A stretch of DNA of 49,633 nt from Protostelium mycophagum (Eukaryota; Evosea; Variosea; Protosteliida; Protosteliaceae): NCBI GenBank assembly GCA_002081555.1, contig KV920893.1, forward strand, positions 1-49,633, in the 5' to 3' direction. Position numbers and translations under genes: made by a program. The notes beneath the pieces were generated by a model. The model was given only the letters and a program-made list of their open reading frames with translations. It was not told where the DNA came from and made no database searches. Every line of letters begins with the position of its first letter. Position 1 is the first letter of the stretch. Shown one piece after another: positions 48,121 through 49,633 of the stretch.

Positions 48121-49175
48121 TCAAGCAGATTTCTTCTGCAACCTTTTCTCTCTGTGAGCATGGTATTTGAGATCAGTTCCCATCCAGTGATCCCACCATC
48201 TGAAACTGGTAGAGTAGCAGTTTAAGAAGGCTTGATGATGGTAATCGTGATGATCAGAGCCACTCCAGAACGGAATGAATGTCTTCAAACCGAAGGGAAA
48301 GTCATAACCGCTGTGTGCCTCGATTGTCTGTCTGCATTAAGAACATGATGAAAGGTGGTTAGTCAAAATTAAACCTGGAGGACTCTAAAAGCGACCCAAA
48401 TAAGGACTGTGACCATGTGTACGTCTCTTGTGAGAATCGACAACAGTAGAGGCCCTCCAATGGTTCCAGTGCCAAGGATTAGAGTTTCTAAAGGGTGGGC
48501 ATACTCTGCTGCGGGACCGAAGCTGACAAGGTCAGAGATAATCGAGACGTACACGACTCACGGAGCGGAATATTCATGGTGCTGTTTGTGTATCATCTTG
48601 TAGAGGGGTCCCCAGTGAAGGGCGCGGTGGAACCAGTAATGAAAAGTGTCCTCGAAGATGGCACATGCGAGGACTTGTAGGACGATCTTCCATCTGAAAG
48701 AAAATGTGAGAACTCCCGAAATGGAGTGTCAAAGAATGTCTCACAGAGGGGGAAATGGAACCTGCTCAATCTCGATCCCAAAATAATTTGCAATGTTATA
48801 GAATCCAAAAACAAGAGGAGACTGGATGAAGAAATGAGAGAACATAACCCCCCTAATACATTTCCAATACATCTCGTCGGAGATTGGTTTATCCTGGTTG
48901 ATGTCAATTAGGTTGAGAGTGGTCATCTCACCGGTTGCAATTTATACTTTTGAAGAGCAGGGATCTTATCAGCGATGATGTAGAGACTCCAACCACCAAA
49001 GAAGACAAGCTGATCAAAATTCAGTCGGTCGTATTGTCTGTCATCAATCAACCTCATGCCACAAGAAAGACACGATGCCAGTCACAACAGTTGGGCTGCT
49101 ATTCAGACTGTAAATGTAAAGCCAAGCATTCTCCAAAGAGCTGTGGGCCTCAGGCACATGGGTGACGTTCATCAT
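48121..49175 (-). CDS. erg25: C-4 methylsterol monooxygenase (fatty-acid hydroxylase superfamily)
   Basis: ER membrane di-iron oxygenase that starts removal of C-4 methyl groups in sterol synthesis. The ATG at 49175 gives MMNVTHVPEAHSSLENAW, then membrane segments (SPTVVTGIVSFLWHEV; FGGWSLYIIADKIPALQKY) and the family run DKPISDEMYWKCIRGVMFSH (48850-48920), FFIQSPLVFGFYNIANYFGI. The three histidine boxes are intact: FHYWFHR (HxxxH, about 48635), KMIHKQHHEY (HxxHH) and GSDHHDYHH (about 48250). EYAHPLETLILGTG and TIEAHSGYDFPFG are characteristic of methylsterol monooxygenase rather than sterol C-5 desaturase. It ends HAHREKRLQKKSA, a lysine-rich tail like an ER-retrieval signal, TGA at 48121-48123. 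About 290 residues, normal for the family. Four or five short introns. Confidence 0.92.
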
Positions 49176-49380
49176 CCACGAAAATACCCATTTTCCCGCT
49201 GCCGGATGATTTCCCCGTTTACAACGTCTTTTCCGCGGCAAAGAGACTTGATCGCAGACAATCCACCTGATCAACTCCAGACGGTCGTGACATTTACCAG
49301 GGCAAAGACGTCGTGGGGCTCCAATGTTGGCCTTTACAGCGAAATTATAAAAACCTGAAATATTGAATGAAATTATAAAT
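49176..49380. promoter_or_regulatory. Shared upstream region of sterol oxygenase and right-edge gene
   Basis: 205 bp between divergent ATGs at 49175 (-) and 49381 (+). No clear site seen; inferred from layout. Confidence 0.35.
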
Positions 49381-49633
49381 ATGCCTGTGACCAGTCCTGA
49401 TACTGGAAAAATTCAATTGTAAGGATTGTACAGTATCGTGTTAGGACAAGAAGGTAAATGGTAAGCCACGTTGTAGACTCCCATCATAATGAAACAAGAC
49501 AAAAATAAAAAATCCTAAATTTCAGTCTGAGAATGGAAGAACACACACGCGACATCAACTGGTCAGTATCCTCGGTCTGCTGGGACGAACAACCTCCGAT
49601 TCATAACAGTGGCATCGCCGTTTGTGGATCGAA
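49381..49633 (+). CDS. 5' end of an unidentified gene (partial)
   Basis: The right edge cuts this gene. The ATG at 49381 gives MPVTSPDTGKIQL; two introns (about 49421-49446 and 49456-49525, the second containing CACGTTGTAGACTCC) join in phase to SLRMEEHTRDINWSVSSVCW, then DEQPPIHNSGIAVCGS to the window end. The WSVSSVCW...GIAVCGS pattern could be the start of a WD40-type beta-propeller blade, but too little is visible to decide. Confidence 0.45.

Overview
This is a compact stretch of nuclear eukaryotic DNA, protein-coding almost end to end. I count 24 gene models, two of them cut by the window edges. Nearly every gene is split by many short GT-AG introns, mostly 35-110 nt. Stops use TAA, TAG and TGA, so the code is standard. 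I see no bacterial operons, CRISPR arrays, tRNA or rRNA genes, DNA transposons, LINEs, SINEs or virus-derived elements. The domain mix (frizzled-type CRD, REJ/GPS-type receptor, pseudokinase joined to a STAT/Cbl-like SH2 module, Cdc7/MAPKKK-like kinase) suggests a free-living unikont protist, perhaps an amoebozoan. That placement is inference. Exon boundaries were read by eye from splice signals and reading frame, so individual junctions may be off by a few bases.

Layout. 1-159 (+): tail of an unidentified gene. 298-4648 (-): SulP anion transporter with STAS domain; its 842-nt intron holds a complete antisense gene for a secreted cysteine-rich protein (1451-2029, +). 4978-6054 (-): unknown protein with WW-containing repeats. 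6224-7259 (+): small frizzled-CRD protein. 7334-8236 (+): probable mitochondrial membrane protein. 8364-11844 (-): DDX10/Dbp4 helicase. 11959-12982 (+): lysine-rich unknown. 13055-15137 (-): START-domain protein. 15525-17951 (-): pyruvate/indolepyruvate decarboxylase family enzyme. 18296-21944 (+): kinase with SH3, PH and VHL-like segments. 22252-23227 (+): two-pass membrane protein. 23500-24402 (-): phosphoglycerate mutase. 24513-31274 (-): very large REJ/GPS-like receptor. 31789-33264 (-): class I PITP. 33365-37790 (+): pseudokinase-coiled coil-SH2 protein. 38008-38602 (+): small unknown. 38868-39532 (+): ribosomal protein eL36. 39593-41912 (-): acidic coiled-coil protein. 42017-42421 (+): small unknown. 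42512-43713 (-): charged unknown. 43985-47957 (-): Bre1 E3 ligase. 48121-49175 (-): methylsterol monooxygenase. 49381-end (+): start of another gene.

How the genes relate. Neighbours are mostly unrelated housekeeping genes (ribosome biogenesis, glycolysis, fermentation, sterol synthesis, lipid transfer, chromatin ubiquitination) mixed with lineage-flavoured signalling and surface proteins. Many neighbours are divergent pairs with 100-350 bp shared upstream regions or convergent pairs with 60-275 bp between stops. Polyadenylation signals are AATAAA at or just after the stop.

The most unusual signals are: (1) introns on both strands reuse a small set of palindromic words (TCTACAACG/CGTTGTAGA, GAAATTTC, TTTCCCGCCAAA, TGTACA, GTCGAC, GACGTCA); (2) the pseudokinase-SH2 protein, which combines JAK-like and STAT-like parts; (3) the kinase-SH3-PH-VHL-like fusion; (4) the REJ receptor with two GPS-like motifs and repeated LFEPN cytoplasmic motifs; (5) the antisense gene nested in the SulP intron.
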